Shown: one piece after another, positions 24,891 to 38,900 of the stretch | How positions within the stretch are numbered: position 1 is the stretch's first letter | Layout: every line of letters starts with the position of its first letter | Assembly (NCBI GenBank): GCA_037043235.1 | Contig: JAWRVZ010000016.1 | Coordinates: 934,501-998,500, forward strand | Direction of reading: 5' to 3' | Source of the DNA: Rhodeus uyekii | Taxonomy: Eukaryota; Chordata; Actinopteri; Cypriniformes; Acheilognathidae | Length of the DNA stretch: 64,000 nt | The notes under the pieces: generated by a model | What the model was told of the DNA's origin: nothing | Seen by the model: only the letters and a program-made list of their open reading frames with translations | Database searches by the model: none | Translations under genes and position numbers: made by a program

Positions 24891-27640
24891 TTGGAGTTTT
24901 TCGATTTCAATATTTTCAGTTAAACTGTAATAATTTGGTTATGTGCTTTTGTCACTCTTATTAGTTTTTGTTAATATACATTTACTGCAGTTTAAGTTTG
25001 AGTCATTTTCTAAATTGACCTAATATTTGTATTTTATCGTGCTACATTAACCACAACATTGCCACACGCCATTACAGAAGACTATGTACACATCTAGCTC
25101 AAGAAGATCTTTGGAAACGTCTGGTTATTCAGATCTTTAGTTCTACATGTAGCTGTAAGGTGAGAGTGGTGGAGACAGATAAATATGACTTATCTCACTG
25201 TGGCTTCTGAGGAAACCAGAATTGTGCAACACTCAAGTTTCTCAATCAAATTGAGAAAGTGTATGAACTATTGCAACAATTACAAACATTGACTAAAAGT
25301 TACAATGCCTTTTCAAGACAGCTAACCTTTTTATTTTATTAGTCTTACAGCCTAATACAGTAGTAACAGTGAACAGTATACACTGTATATCACAATCGAA
25401 AACTAAACAGAAAGGGCAAAGTATGCTAAAACGGCACATCATTTTCAGAGTTAGCAGGGAATTTACATTTCCTTGTGTAAGCGGGAAAACACCAGTGTTT
25501 GTAGGTTTTGAACGATATAAGTCATATTGCAGAAAAATGTTTGACAGCTGGTGTAACTGTAAAATGGAATTAACCCGATACCGATGACTCCGAACCCTAA
25601 CACAAACCTAACATGTCGAACAAAACATTCCTTAAGTTCAAGCAGTGCTGCGGTCAGTGGAGGTTTGGTTTTGGCAGAGCTCTGTTTCTAAGTCATATCC
25701 TCTGACTAACAGACTGAACATAAACATGGAGGACAGATTTGAACAGTACTGTGGTCAATCACTGCAATGCTAACAGCCAACACTGTCTCAGACGGAAGCA
25801 GTGTCTCTAACTTTTTATTCAAAAATGAAAAATCCATCTTTATTTACTTCTGATGTTGATTCATTTTTAAACTCGGTGCTGAATGACAAGAAAAGCCACC
25901 CCATCTATTTTCTAAATACCTGTTATTGGTCTTACTGTGCATGTACTTTTCAACTTTAATGTTTTCTTTTTTTTTACCTTATAGTGTTTAATCAAAATGT
26001 CATAACTGGATTCATTTCAATCTTATTGGAAACCCAAACAAACTGCACATGCAGAGACTGAGTTTGTGTGGAGCAGCTTTTACTGTGAAGGAATCAGGAA
26101 GACACCGGAAGAAACACCTCATCTGTAAATCATTAAAAGCATCGTGCATTCACTCTGAAACCCACGTTTATTTAATTGAATCTTTGTGATTTTTAAATGG
26201 GTTTAATATGTCGTATACAGTACTCAAATTTAATCGAGGAACCATGATAGCTCTACTTAAATTGAAATTTTATATTCTACCAATGACAAAACTGAGCTAG
26301 ACATTTTGTGAAAAAGGGACAGCTTTCAGCTGCGTTTATGATCACAAACAGTGACTAAAATGGGCATTTTGATATTTGCAATATAGGTTAACTTTTGGCT
26401 ATTTTAATTTGGCCATTGGGCTAGTTTTGTCATGCAGACCTGGCAACCCTAACCACCAGAGAGAAGTCTGTTGTTTCACTGGCAGATTTATAACAATTTG
26501 ATTAATAATTACAAGGTCAAAAAAAGTCACAAATGCATGGATGAATTGTTAATGAGAATAATAAAATGCATGTAGAAACCACTGAGCTGTGATGACCACA
26601 TCTAACAAGCTTGTATCAAGCTGAATCTCCATAAATTCATTTGGAAAATTCCAACAGATTTTTACAATACCAGTTTTCAATGTTCTTTGTGGCATTACCG
26701 AAGGATAAATCCTGAGAGAACCCACTAATTACGTTCTAGGTTAGTTTTATGTACGTGAGAATTTACGTCAACAACATTTGCTCAACAGAACCATTGAGGT
26801 CTGATATTTTCAAGTTAGACATCAATGACTGGAAAACTACAGTGAATTTTTCATTAAATTAATTAAACTTTAGTCTGTTCATCACAAACACATCATATGG
26901 CTGCGGAAGAATGCGAATATAGCACTTGAGTCACATGGTCTGCTGTTATAGGTTTTCCTTCTTTGTCCATTTTGGACATGAATGGACACAAATAACATGG
27001 CGAGGAACAAAACAATTTTTTTTGAGCAAAATATTCCTTTAGACAGAAACATAATCCGATTCAGTTCTATGTTAGGGAGTTCACTGACATCCTCAGGGCC
27101 ATGTGTCCGCTTTCAAACGAGATCAGACTAGATTTGAGGCACTCTCACTCTCTTTTCTATTAAGATAACAAGGATGCGTCTTCTAAGCAGGTAACATCAG
27201 ACGGTTTCATTGCTCACAAAACAAGGACTCAGGAGGACGGCCCTTGATCAGTGTGTGATGAAAGAGAGAAATGAAGGGGCGACCTCACTGGGCTCAAATG
27301 GAGTTCGGGTCATTAGCAGTGTAGTCATGCATGCAAACCCCTTCAAAGAGACAAAACTTGGGGTCTAAACATATACTGGACTATGAGTTTCATGAGCAGC
27401 ACATCCCCTATAGAAGGATTTACTCAAACGCCACTTACCCACAAAAAAAATCCTCATGCGAGGATCCGCAATCCTAACTTTATAAGGCCACTATATATTT
27501 TCATGCATATTACAAATACATTTCTTCTTCTCACTGCACTATTAGATGCGTTGCTTTTACTTTAATATTACTTCAGATCAACATTTTTAGTTTATTTGAA
27601 GCCAAAAACATTAATAATCTAACATTTAGACTGTTCTTAT
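24891..27640. other. gng12 intron segment, no gene seen
   Basis: AT-rich intronic DNA without an identifiable exon or element. The part from about 26.9 to 27.4 kb looks less repetitive and could hold regulatory sequence. Confidence 0.4.
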
Positions 27641-28225
27641 CTAAACTTCAGCACAGACCCCCTAGCTCTCCCTCTCTCTCTCCTGCGGCCCTCTGCGGGC
27701 CCCCGGGGTGCCAGTCTGAAAACTGTAAAGAAAGAGAATTATATTATCTTGGTCTGCTTGTAGTTTGATCTGAGGCAGTTTCATAGAAGATAAGACAGAA
27801 TTAAAAAGATTTCTGATGTATGTTAGCGTACAATCATCTTAAAACAACCATAGCAGAGTCAATTTGGCCTTAACAATGATTCAAATTCAGGAATTTCCCT
27901 CGCATAAGAAAGGGGTGGACACTTGGCATTCATTCCACTTTAACTTAGTTAATAAGTTAATGAATTTGATTTCTGAAACTGTAAATAGGCATGTGTTTAA
28001 CTGCCTATATAAGACCTGTTGAATCGTGTGAGTTTGTTATCTGCTTCACAACTTGATATAAACTCCACCTTAAAGGATTACCAGGCGACAACTTTCTCTT
28101 TTCGACAGACAAATAGATATATGCCACAAACATAAGCGTTAGAGTTGCCATATCTCGTGTTACATATAAAATACAAATGGATTAAATCCGTAACACTCAT
28201 TCGCCGTCGACAGTTTTACTCTTAC

Positions 28226-28380
28226 CTTTAAAAAAAAAAATCTCCCAAGCGTGAGTCCTGACAAATCAGTGAAGAAACGGAAAATGCCACCAGGAATTGG
28301 ATTCACGTACACTTCAAACGCTCCGTGTGGAAATAACGTCTGGGGGAATGGGATCTCAAAACTATATCAAAGTTAATTGC
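28226..28380 (-). other. gng12: Candidate non-coding first exon of gng12
   Basis: On the minus strand a GTAAGAG donor sits at 28225 and below, preceded by sequence without a conserved reading frame. The first gng12 coding exon has an acceptor at 11274, upstream of its ATG, so an untranslated exon must exist further 5'. This is the best candidate because it lies just downstream, in minus orientation, of the CRE/CCAAT block. The exon's 5' border is a guess. Confidence 0.4.
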
Positions 28381-28439
28381 ATTCTTTATCACTATTGAAA
28401 ATGTATTCTTGTTACTTTGTGAATGACACCGTTTGTAGC

Positions 28440-28515
28440 ACTTCCACCTACGCTGGCCAATCAGAGGCGGCGCACGACGTGACGTCACCGCCGACCTTTC
28501 GAAGCCATCGAACTG

Positions 28516-28563
<48 letters not shown>
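28440..28563 (-). promoter_or_regulatory. gng12: Probable gng12 promoter: CCAAT box, CRE and GA tract
   Basis: GC-rich DNA in AT-rich surroundings carries a plus-oriented CCAAT at 28457-28461. It also carries a palindromic cAMP-response element TGACGTCA at 28480-28487. A (GA)n tract at 28518-28563 follows. It could also be bidirectional. Assignment to gng12 is by position, about 17 kb upstream of its ATG. Confidence 0.5.
28518..28563. repeat. (GA)n microsatellite
   Basis: About 23 GA units at the edge of the probable promoter. GA tracts in promoters can be nucleosome-excluding, but that is inference here. Confidence 0.95.
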
Positions 28564-29905
<1,342 letters not shown>

Positions 29906-30075
29906 AAAATCAAAATGTGCCTTTGAGACTTCACAATTTACAAAATAAAAAGCTGAGATTTTAAAGTTCTAGCCATTTTTATAAGTTAACTGCAAGCAGA
30001 CAATGAATGAGCAAACCACAAAAACACGTCCAGCCTGTCGGACATTCAAAAAAAAAAAAAAAAAGAGCAAACACA

Positions 30076-30440
30076 CTGCTCAAAAACATTAAGGGGACAC
30101 TTAATCATCACAGTACACCACCAAGTCAGTTAACAACTCCCAAAAAGGGAGTGATTTTGCAGGCGATGGCCATAAGCATTTGTTCTCTTCTTATTCTTCT
30201 TGCCTGATTCATCTTTAGTTTTGTGTTTTGTTAGGGTCCTTGTGCCTGCAGCCCTATCAGGTTACACAGGCAGTCCTGCTCCTCCAGGATGGCATATCCA
30301 TACGTGCCATTCCAAGGAGGTTTGATGTTTCTCCCAGTAAAGTTTCAAGAGCATGGGGGAGATACTGGGTGACATGCAGCTCGATTGGCATTTTCCAGAG
30401 AACACCAGACTTGGCAACTCCGCTATTAACTTATTTTCAT
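30076..30440 (+). mobile_element. Tc1-like transposon fragment with internal deletion
   Basis: The left part (CTCAAAAACATTAAGGGGAC, CACCACCAAGTCAGTTAACA) matches a fish Tc1-like 5' end. A translated piece at 30280-30360 reads RAIPRRFDVSPSKVSRAWGR, a transposase helix-turn-helix. The frame then jumps to a distal part (IGIFQRTPDLAT), showing that the middle is lost. No right terminal repeat is seen. Confidence 0.65.
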
Positions 30441-30449
30441 AAGAGATGA

Positions 30450-32200
30450 AGATGACAGGGTGCACAAAGGCTTTAATGAGTGAAGAGAACATGAACAAGA
30501 AGAAACTCTTAATATGACATTAAAACCGTGGATTAATTCAGCAATGAAACACAGCTGTGTGTTGCTCAGAGATGCACAACAGTTCTGCTGTGGCTTTGGA
30601 TCTATTTTTGTTTCCGAAATAGAGCAAAAACAGAGAATATTGAAGACATAGTGTTTAAATTCGAAGACAATATTAACTTCTTGTTTATCTAACCGTTGTT
30701 TAAAATCAATATCATATTTGCACTCATATTTGGCAGATATTTGGGAAAATGGCCCCTTTGCTTGTGTGATTGCTTAACTATATCATGTCCAATGCAAAAT
30801 CTCATACAGGGGCATTTTTTTGCCCACGCATCTTGAATTTTAGGCTAATTCTAACTGCATTCTAACATGTTCATCACTGAGCGACTGCATTGATGTAAGA
30901 TGGTGTTCTGGTCTGGGCCGAGGCGGGTGCATAATGTTAATAATTTTTTCCATAAATCGTACCAAATAGTGTGTTAAAAAACATCCCTAGTGAAAACATT
31001 ATCAGAAAATATGCACATGTTCAGCCTGTCATGGAAGGCTTGATAACTTGGTGGACAATTATATTTTTGACTAAAGTTAACATTTAATGAACACATGGTG
31101 TGTACTGTTTAAAATAGATTTTAAATTGCTGAAAAGTTTTTATATTTACTAATATTTCACTATGACATGGTGGACATGCTAAGCTTGACAACACCCAATT
31201 ACAAACACAATATGATAAAAAAGAGGAAATATAAGTGTAAGATACTTAGTGTTCTTGATGTTTTAATCTCCAGTGAAGACCAAATGTGGGTGAGGATGTC
31301 ACTGAGTTCATCATCAGCAGGACTCTTAAAGGGCCAGTTATCCCATCATGATAGGGGCACTTGCAAAATGTTTAAAATTGTTATGACAATAGAATATTAA
31401 TGAACAACTTATTTTATCAAACAACTTAAAGACAAAAACAAACATTATCTAACCATTTTTTTTCACTCACTGAAGCTGACATGCCCAAAATCCCATACAT
31501 CCAATCAAAGAAAATGCTATAAAATTAGAAGAAAAACTAATTTAAACAAACGTATCATTGTACTTTTTTGTATCATAAAACATTAGATTGTTCATAATGA
31601 TTAAATGAGAATACCAAAGGCACTTAATAGTTATTGTGACCCTAGATACTATATATATAATATATATATATACACACTATATATTTTTTTTTTCTTCGGT
31701 TGGCCTACCTCCATCCACCCTGTCTCACTTACAGTTGGTTTTAAATGACTGTTAACAGGAACTAAGACAAGGAATTATATTTCTCCTTTCTTTAAGAAAG
31801 GTGATCAAGTTTTCTCTGTAGTCGCCACCGGAAGTGTCTGTCTCTGTGTATATGCTTGAATAGACAGTTTTATATGTATTTATTACTTCATATTTATTTC
31901 AATTATTGTGTTTTTTTTTCATGTATTTTTTTTTCTCTCTCCTCTTTCTCACTGTAAAGCACTTTGGATTAACTACAGATGTGCAAAAATGTGCTCTATA
32001 CATAAAGTTAAGACTTTTCTTAAATTCTTTTGAAATTGTATAATAAAAATGTATTAAGAGTTCAATGTTTTGTGCCTCTACTATGACTCCATATACAGCA
32101 AAACTGACAGCTTTATTCAGTTGCCCAATCAGTAAAAGTGTAATTCTGGGATGTATTTTTGTATCACATCCTTCACTCCTGTTCAATAATGGGACTTTGC
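30450..32200. other. Intergenic DNA, wls downstream flank
   Basis: No gene seen. About 31940-32000 resembles the AAAGCACTTTGGATTAACTA / ATACATAAAGTT tail of a common fish repeat. A small hairpin, GGGCATTTTTTTGCCC, lies near 30810. Confidence 0.4.
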
Positions 32201-32236
32201 ATAATAAATCATTTAACAAACAAACCTAAAATGTTT

Positions 32237-32999
32237 TTTATTATTTAAATTAGCATAAAAAGCAAAACCCTAACTTTCCATGTGATACAACAACTTTTTT
32301 TCCTCCACACAGTGATAAAATACAGCCACTAATGCTTTCATACAGATGACAATAAGCACTTTATAAAAAATATATCTCTACATTGTAACATAGAACATAG
32401 TGTTTGCCATTGGGAAGTATAGATTTATCCTTATCATCACTTGACATCCACATTTTGTTCTGAGGGACCTTGCATTGAACTCAAATTATTCACGTTTACA
32501 ATTGTTGGGGAGTGTTGAAGGAAGTCAAATGAGGAAGGATCAACCGACAAAAACATACCGAACTATAAAGTACGCTAACAGTTTTTCTTCCTTGTTTTGT
32601 AATAACAATGAAAAGAGAAAACCATGATCTCCGCTACAAAATATATAAATAGGAAACAATGTCCATGTTTCCCTTTCCTCCTGGGTTTTTAGAAGTACTT
32701 TATATTGGTACTCACAAAAACCAGTGTCTTTACCTTTCCCCAGTGCGAGATACATTTGATAGTTTCTCCCAGCACCACAAGATGGTGTGCAACTCCATTT
32801 TTCTACAGCTTGGCACAAGCAGCTGTCCTTAGACTGAACCTCAATGGAATGGAAAGTCAAACTGTGAAAGGGGGGGGGGGGGCTTAATATTTGTGAGGCT
32901 GTGTGTGAAATGTGCGGGACCACACCGGACCCCTAAAGGCATTTTGTTTGAACTTTTGAGACTCTGCTGCTCCTGTTGGACTCCGGGTAAAGGTGACAG
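32237..32999 (-). other. wls: wls 3' UTR with candidate poly(A) signal
   Basis: Downstream of the wls stop codon on the minus strand. An AATAAA on the minus strand (TTTATT at 32237-32242) is the clearest distal signal. A G10-12 homopolymer lies at about 32870-32882. The extent is inferred. Confidence 0.5.
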
Positions 33000-35900
33000 T
33001 TACTCTTGAGCTTCTTTGCCGGTCATTTTGTAGATCTCTGTAGGGCCGTCCACATGTGTGATGGTGGTGGTCAGCTGAATGTCCTCCCCACTGTTTCCAC
33101 CTTGATCAGCTGTAAGGATGAAGAGAGGAAAAGGTAGAAACAGATTTAAAGTTTCACAGTGCTAATATTTCCTCTATATGAAGAATCCAGCATAACAAAC
33201 ATGAACATACAACAAAATCGTTCCAAGTACTTTTTTGCAATCAATTGAATGTTAAGGGAATTTGTATTCATTTGTGACATTTTTGACAATTCTCCATTCA
33301 ATTCTGTCCCAAAACAGTTGCAAAAGAAGTCAAATTAGCAATGTTACTAATCACATTTGAAGCAGGAAGTTGTACATCCAATCACTGTAATGATGTTAAC
33401 AAGTAAAGGATATCCTCGCAGCTGTGCTCTTGAAATAAAATCTAGAGTGCTCTTGCTCAGAGTAAACATTCTGTCGAGACTTTCAAAGAAAGGTTAGTCT
33501 CGGAGAACTACAACACTATAAACCAGTCTATACAGACCTAATGTCCCCAATATGTTGAGCTCAAAGAGAGTAGAAAACAACATTAGAGATAAAATCTGCA
33601 TGGGCTGCTTTGGTAAAGGATGTAGGCGTAGCCACGAATGTGACAAGGCTTTCAAAACCAACTCAGGAAAAATGGAGCTGCTCCAAATAAGTGCCCTGTC
33701 GACTCACAGTGAAAAATACCAGGAGACTGGTTTAAATAAATATATATCGCGATGTTCTGTGCTGTAGTCTCAGGCAGATTTTGGCCATTCATTTTGATCA
33801 GTCATGGGGGTTTAGAAGCCTGAAAATGGGTTTCAAAGAGCACATTTTTTTCAAAGTGATAACGTAATTGACAATTGCAAATTTTTAAAAATGGTGACAT
33901 CATGCACATACGTATTACTGGTACGAGCTCAGTCTACAGTCAGGTAATGCTTCTTTACAAAGTGACATCACCGAAAATTCTGTTTTTAGTCGTTTTCGTG
34001 AACGTTTATCGTTTTGACAATGGTGTCGTCTATATGAGAAAATGAGAAGGAAAAACTTTTCAGTTTTTAGTGAATTAAGTACCGAGAACACATCTGTAAA
34101 AACCTCCAAATGTGATTTGAATCAGATGAGGGAAAAAAAACTATAATAATAAAACATCAGAGTTCATGTCTTTTTTGCTGAGCAGACTTTCAAAACTTTA
34201 TACACTACTATTAAAGAGTTTAAGGTCAATAAGAATTTTAATGTCTTTAAATATCTTGTGCCTACCAAAAATCTTATCAAAATCATTATGAACAGATTTT
34301 CAGTTCTTACATTCATTCAAATTAGAACAATAGGAGAACTTAGGAAGGACAAGTCAAACGTTATAATATAATTTTGTCTTGAGAGCTGAGAGTGACACTT
34401 TTTACCACTGGCTCAAGCACCAACATTTCTTTTTAAAACTTGTAATTCAGTCTCAACAAAAAACAACCGTGAAGAAAATGTCAAGCATGACATCAAGATT
34501 TTCATTACACCAGCCCAAGTAGGAAGCCTGGCCTAGATTAGAGACGCCCACTGCCATCAAAGAGGCCCATTTCCCCAAAGGAGGAAAAAAAACACATAAG
34601 CCCCACCTTTTCCTGGCAATGATGACAAGATGAGCTCGTCTTAAAACAAACCAAACACCAGGGGACTGCATAACATGGAAGTGAATGCTTTCACAGTGCT
34701 GCAGGTACTGATTTCTTTGTGCTGCAGACAGCAGCGTCTGACTTTATTAAGAGACGTCTTTTTAAAGACTAAAATTCATTTAGACAACCCTTCCATTTAG
34801 CACAATAATAAAAACAAAACATTTTTGGGAGCATTACACATATTTCTTTGGATTCATGGGCCAAAACGGGGCGGTTTTGGGTGCACCTCAAAGTGTAGTC
34901 TGAGTATGTCTGAAAACCAACTAATTCATTAACTAATGTTAACATGTTCAGGGTTGTATAGCTACAACATTTTTACAGCATTCTGTGCAAAAACAGCAAA
35001 CCTGGCCTTCGCTCATTTTGAGTTTATTGTTAACAAAACAGCTACTAATCAAATAACTCAAGTGAGTCGCTACTCACAAGTAAAGCAGCCTTTGATATTT
35101 CCAGTTTTGCATAACAAAGCTTTAGATTCAACTGTAAGCAACATATCCATATCAAAGTCACTTTAGGCATGTCATTTCAGTCAGTGGCCATCTTTGAAAC
35201 GCTGCTTCTACAGCTACTTCACTCATTCAAGAATATCTAGAATGGGGAACATCAAACTATGGTAAAGTCATACATCAGTTGTGTTAAACAGAAGCTCAAA
35301 AATGTTTTGAGGTGCGGGAAACAATGAGGTTTATTCTTCTGTTATTAATCATGTTTGAGCTTCTGCAAGAACCCATGATGTTTGTCTCGTGTGGCAAGCA
35401 GGTTCGATTGAGCTTCTGTCTATGTTTGCTGACCAGTGTGAATTTAGGCTTTTATTCCCATATTAAATCTGTTCATCATATAAACAATCAAGTCTCTTTA
35501 GAACATTGACTAAATCGCTCAAGCCATATGGGTTAGTTTTAGAATCAATGTATGAACTTCTCAAATACATAGCTGTCTATGGAGGGACAGAAAGCTCATT
35601 CAAATTAAATATCTACATTTGCGTTTCGAAGATGATGAACAAAAGTCGTGCGTGTTTGGAACACCATGAGGGTGAGTGAACGAATGTTCAGTATTGGGTG
35701 AAATAACCATTTAAATGTCTTGTCTCTGGGTTTATGAAGCAGGTTTATTTAAAGTTTAATGAAAATATTGGGTTTCAATTTATGTCTAAGCCCCAGTGAT
35801 CATTGTGACAAAGATGGAGAAAAAAAAACCTTGGGAGAAACCAAGTATTTTGCATTTTGCTCTTAAGGCTAAAAGAAGCAACTAACTTTTAAGAATGATG

Positions 35901-38900
35901 GGCGGGCACATCCATTTTTGCTTTAAGAGTTCTTCACAAAGCATATAGCACAAACAAAACTCCTAAATCAATGAAAAGTTAGGGGGAGCCAAGAGGACCC
36001 CAAAGTCACTAATCCTAAAATTGTTGTTGCTGGCAATCCACCTCAGCAATAACCCAAAGACACTGTACACCATTGAGGTAATAGAGCCTTGGGTGCTGAG
36101 CTAAAAAATATCTGCAATAACAGTTTTATTTAAGTACAGGCAATATGGAATATAAAACACTGGAGTCAAGGTGAAAATAATGTCCCATCATCTACACTGA
36201 TAATCTTGTTGGGCAGCTTGGATGACCCAAGTTCCGGCTTGTGCATCTTTCACAATCCCGTACCCCCTTTCTCTCTTCCACTTCACTTGCTGTCTGGGCT
36301 CTGTCCTATTATAATAAAAACCCGTGGCAGTTGTTTCACAATTTCACACTTACAAATTATAGAATAAAATAGGATAAAAGCCTATTTGGTGTGTTGTCCA
36401 AGGGAAGGACTCAGAGCTTGGAATTTAGCCCAAACCAGAGTACGCCCCCATATCCCCAAGTTGGGAATAGGAACCAGCTGAGAACGAGTCGTCAGTGTGG
36501 CGGAGGGATGCAAAAAACTTGAGGTAACAAGTCGGCTGTATGGTGCTTAATTTGTAAATTCCAAGGTCCCAGGACAACAGGAGGGGACAAAGCTGGCAAC
36601 TTAGTAACAGAATATATGCACAATTATATTCTCACCCAATGACTTTCATGCATGCATTTTCAAATGGATCTGAAAGAGTGCATAAAACTACCTGGATGGA
36701 AATGGTTGACATGCGAAATAAACTCTCTGAAATAACAGACATTCAATGCTCTAGATTCAGATTATCCTGATTCAGGAAACGGTTTACTCGCATACCAAGG
36801 ATGTGTTGTGATCGTTTGGTCTGACCTTGGCACACAATTATTCCAACATAGCCCTTTGACGGTCGTTTGCACATCGGCGTATGGGCACAGCAGCCACTTA
36901 AGCCCCCGCATGAGAGATCAATTCTTCTGCTTCACCTCGCAGTATTTAATAAAACAATGTCCAACGATACAAAGAACTCTACGTAATAGGCTTCATCACG
37001 ACACGAGGTTCCCTCAAGATTTAACTCACATAACACAGTGGATGGAAAAGCGCAATGACTCACCTTCTCTTTTGTCGAACATTTATAAAATAAAAAAAAT
37101 AAAAAGTATACAAAACATTTTGGACAGAACCCTAGCATTTCCAGGTTTCCAAATTCATGCTGAAAATTTGAATAAGCTTTAGCAAAATTACAATATACGA
37201 CTAAACTCTATCTTTTCAATCAGCGCAAGAAGATATAGATGGATGAATAATTTGAACATGCTCCTTGGAGTATAAAATATTTAATAAAGACCCCCGCCCT
37301 TATCAGCCAATCACTGTGGGCATAGTTAGCAAGCGCATTGACATCATCCATTAAAACGAGGTCAACTCCACTCTTTCGTTTAGTTTAAAACTCTCAGCAG
37401 CTTATGAACCAGTTTTAAGAGGAAACTCTTACCCAAGAACTTTCACTGCCATTTAGGAGAACTCTTACAGGTAAGACATTTTTTTTTTTGCGAATATGGC
37501 CCCAGGTGGAGTCTTACCGCTTGACTGCTCGTCGCCGTAGCGTTTGTGAGATGGTGCATAGAGGAACATAAGGGCAAACACATAGAGGTTCCACATGCCG
37601 TAGATCCCAGTGAAGAAGGCACTGTTCACCTGAACCGTGTACCCGCCCCAGTGCCAGTGACCCTCATTCACCTGTTAACATACAACACATACATAACAAT
37701 GACCATAATCTACAAAGAAATATCATGTAGAATCAGATTTAGTAGACAACTATTCTATACCTGGCTTATGATGAAGAAGATTACAGTCATAGCAGCACAT
37801 GCCAGCGTAACCAACATCAGGAATTTGAAGCGGAAGATGAGACCCTAAGATGAATTTTTTTTTTTTAAACAATGCCAATTAAGAATAGCAGTTCTTAATC
37901 CATACATATCACAGACATAGGTGTGTGTACATAAATGCTAAATACTACCTAGTTTACACGTTACCTCATAGTGCAGTCGACGAGCCTTGGTCATAGCAGG
38001 CAAGGACGATCTTTTCCCGCTGACGTTTCTGAACACTTGGAACACCATGAAGCACAGGAACAGGAAGTAGAGACAAGCACAGATTCCTGCAACAATGATG
38101 AAGGCCATCTGCACCAACCTCAGTTAAAGTCATAACTTTACAACACTATCGTGCTGATTTCTGTGCTTCTGTGATACAGTGTAGTAGCATGCATGATGTT
38201 AAGATATCTTCATGTGGATCATCATTTAGTCTAGACACCTTTACTACAGGTTAAGACTAAACAAATATGATTTTCTTCTGCACAAAGCATGACCAAATAT
38301 GCATCAGCTTCTGCACAAAGCAGAAGAAGATGCATAACCAGAATACAAGGCTGAACACACAGCTGGGATTTGACCATCAGCCACTATCTTGAAGCGCTTC
38401 TCCATTAAGCAACATCTTTACCAACAGCCCACATTTTCACAAGGATACAGCCAGCTCTGTCCCAACATCTGAGGCCCAGATACTGTAGAAAGGATTCTTC
38501 AGCTGTACTCCTCTACACAAGAAGAAGAAGAAAAAAAAAGAACAAAAAAGAGTTTAGCCAGCAGCACTAAAGAACTCGAGTTAGATGGGAACTAAGGATT
38601 GTTACTTCATGCCAAGAATGCGGGAAGTTCAACATTGGCTCACCTTTCACACATATCAAAGATGAACAGGCAGAATGAGCCAAAAACAATGGGTCCAACC
38701 TGTTTCCAGTACACAGAAAAACGGTTTCTCTCAGTCTGGTCCTAGAAGAAAACAACAAGCAAATGAATTATGGTAATACACATGCTCTTAAAACTTGAGT
38801 ATGGCAATCAGGACAAAACTCAGTGGCTCAAACACTCCCTCAGTCTTGTACTGTTTAGACAAAAAGGAAAAATTGGCGTGTACCATGAGATGCTCGCCAC

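Larger units (their letters stand above)
11275..28225 (-). other. gng12: Long 5' intron of gng12, no coding exon seen
   Basis: About 17 kb lie between the first coding exon and the candidate non-coding exon 1. I found no other exon with splice-compatible conserved coding content. It holds two pogo/Tigger-like elements and a TIR element, a Tc1-like relic, microsatellites and short dispersed repeats (listed separately). It also holds GC-richer blocks near 13.1-13.3, 16.3-16.5 and 27.6-27.7 kb that may be regulatory or extra untranslated exons. Confidence 0.6.
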
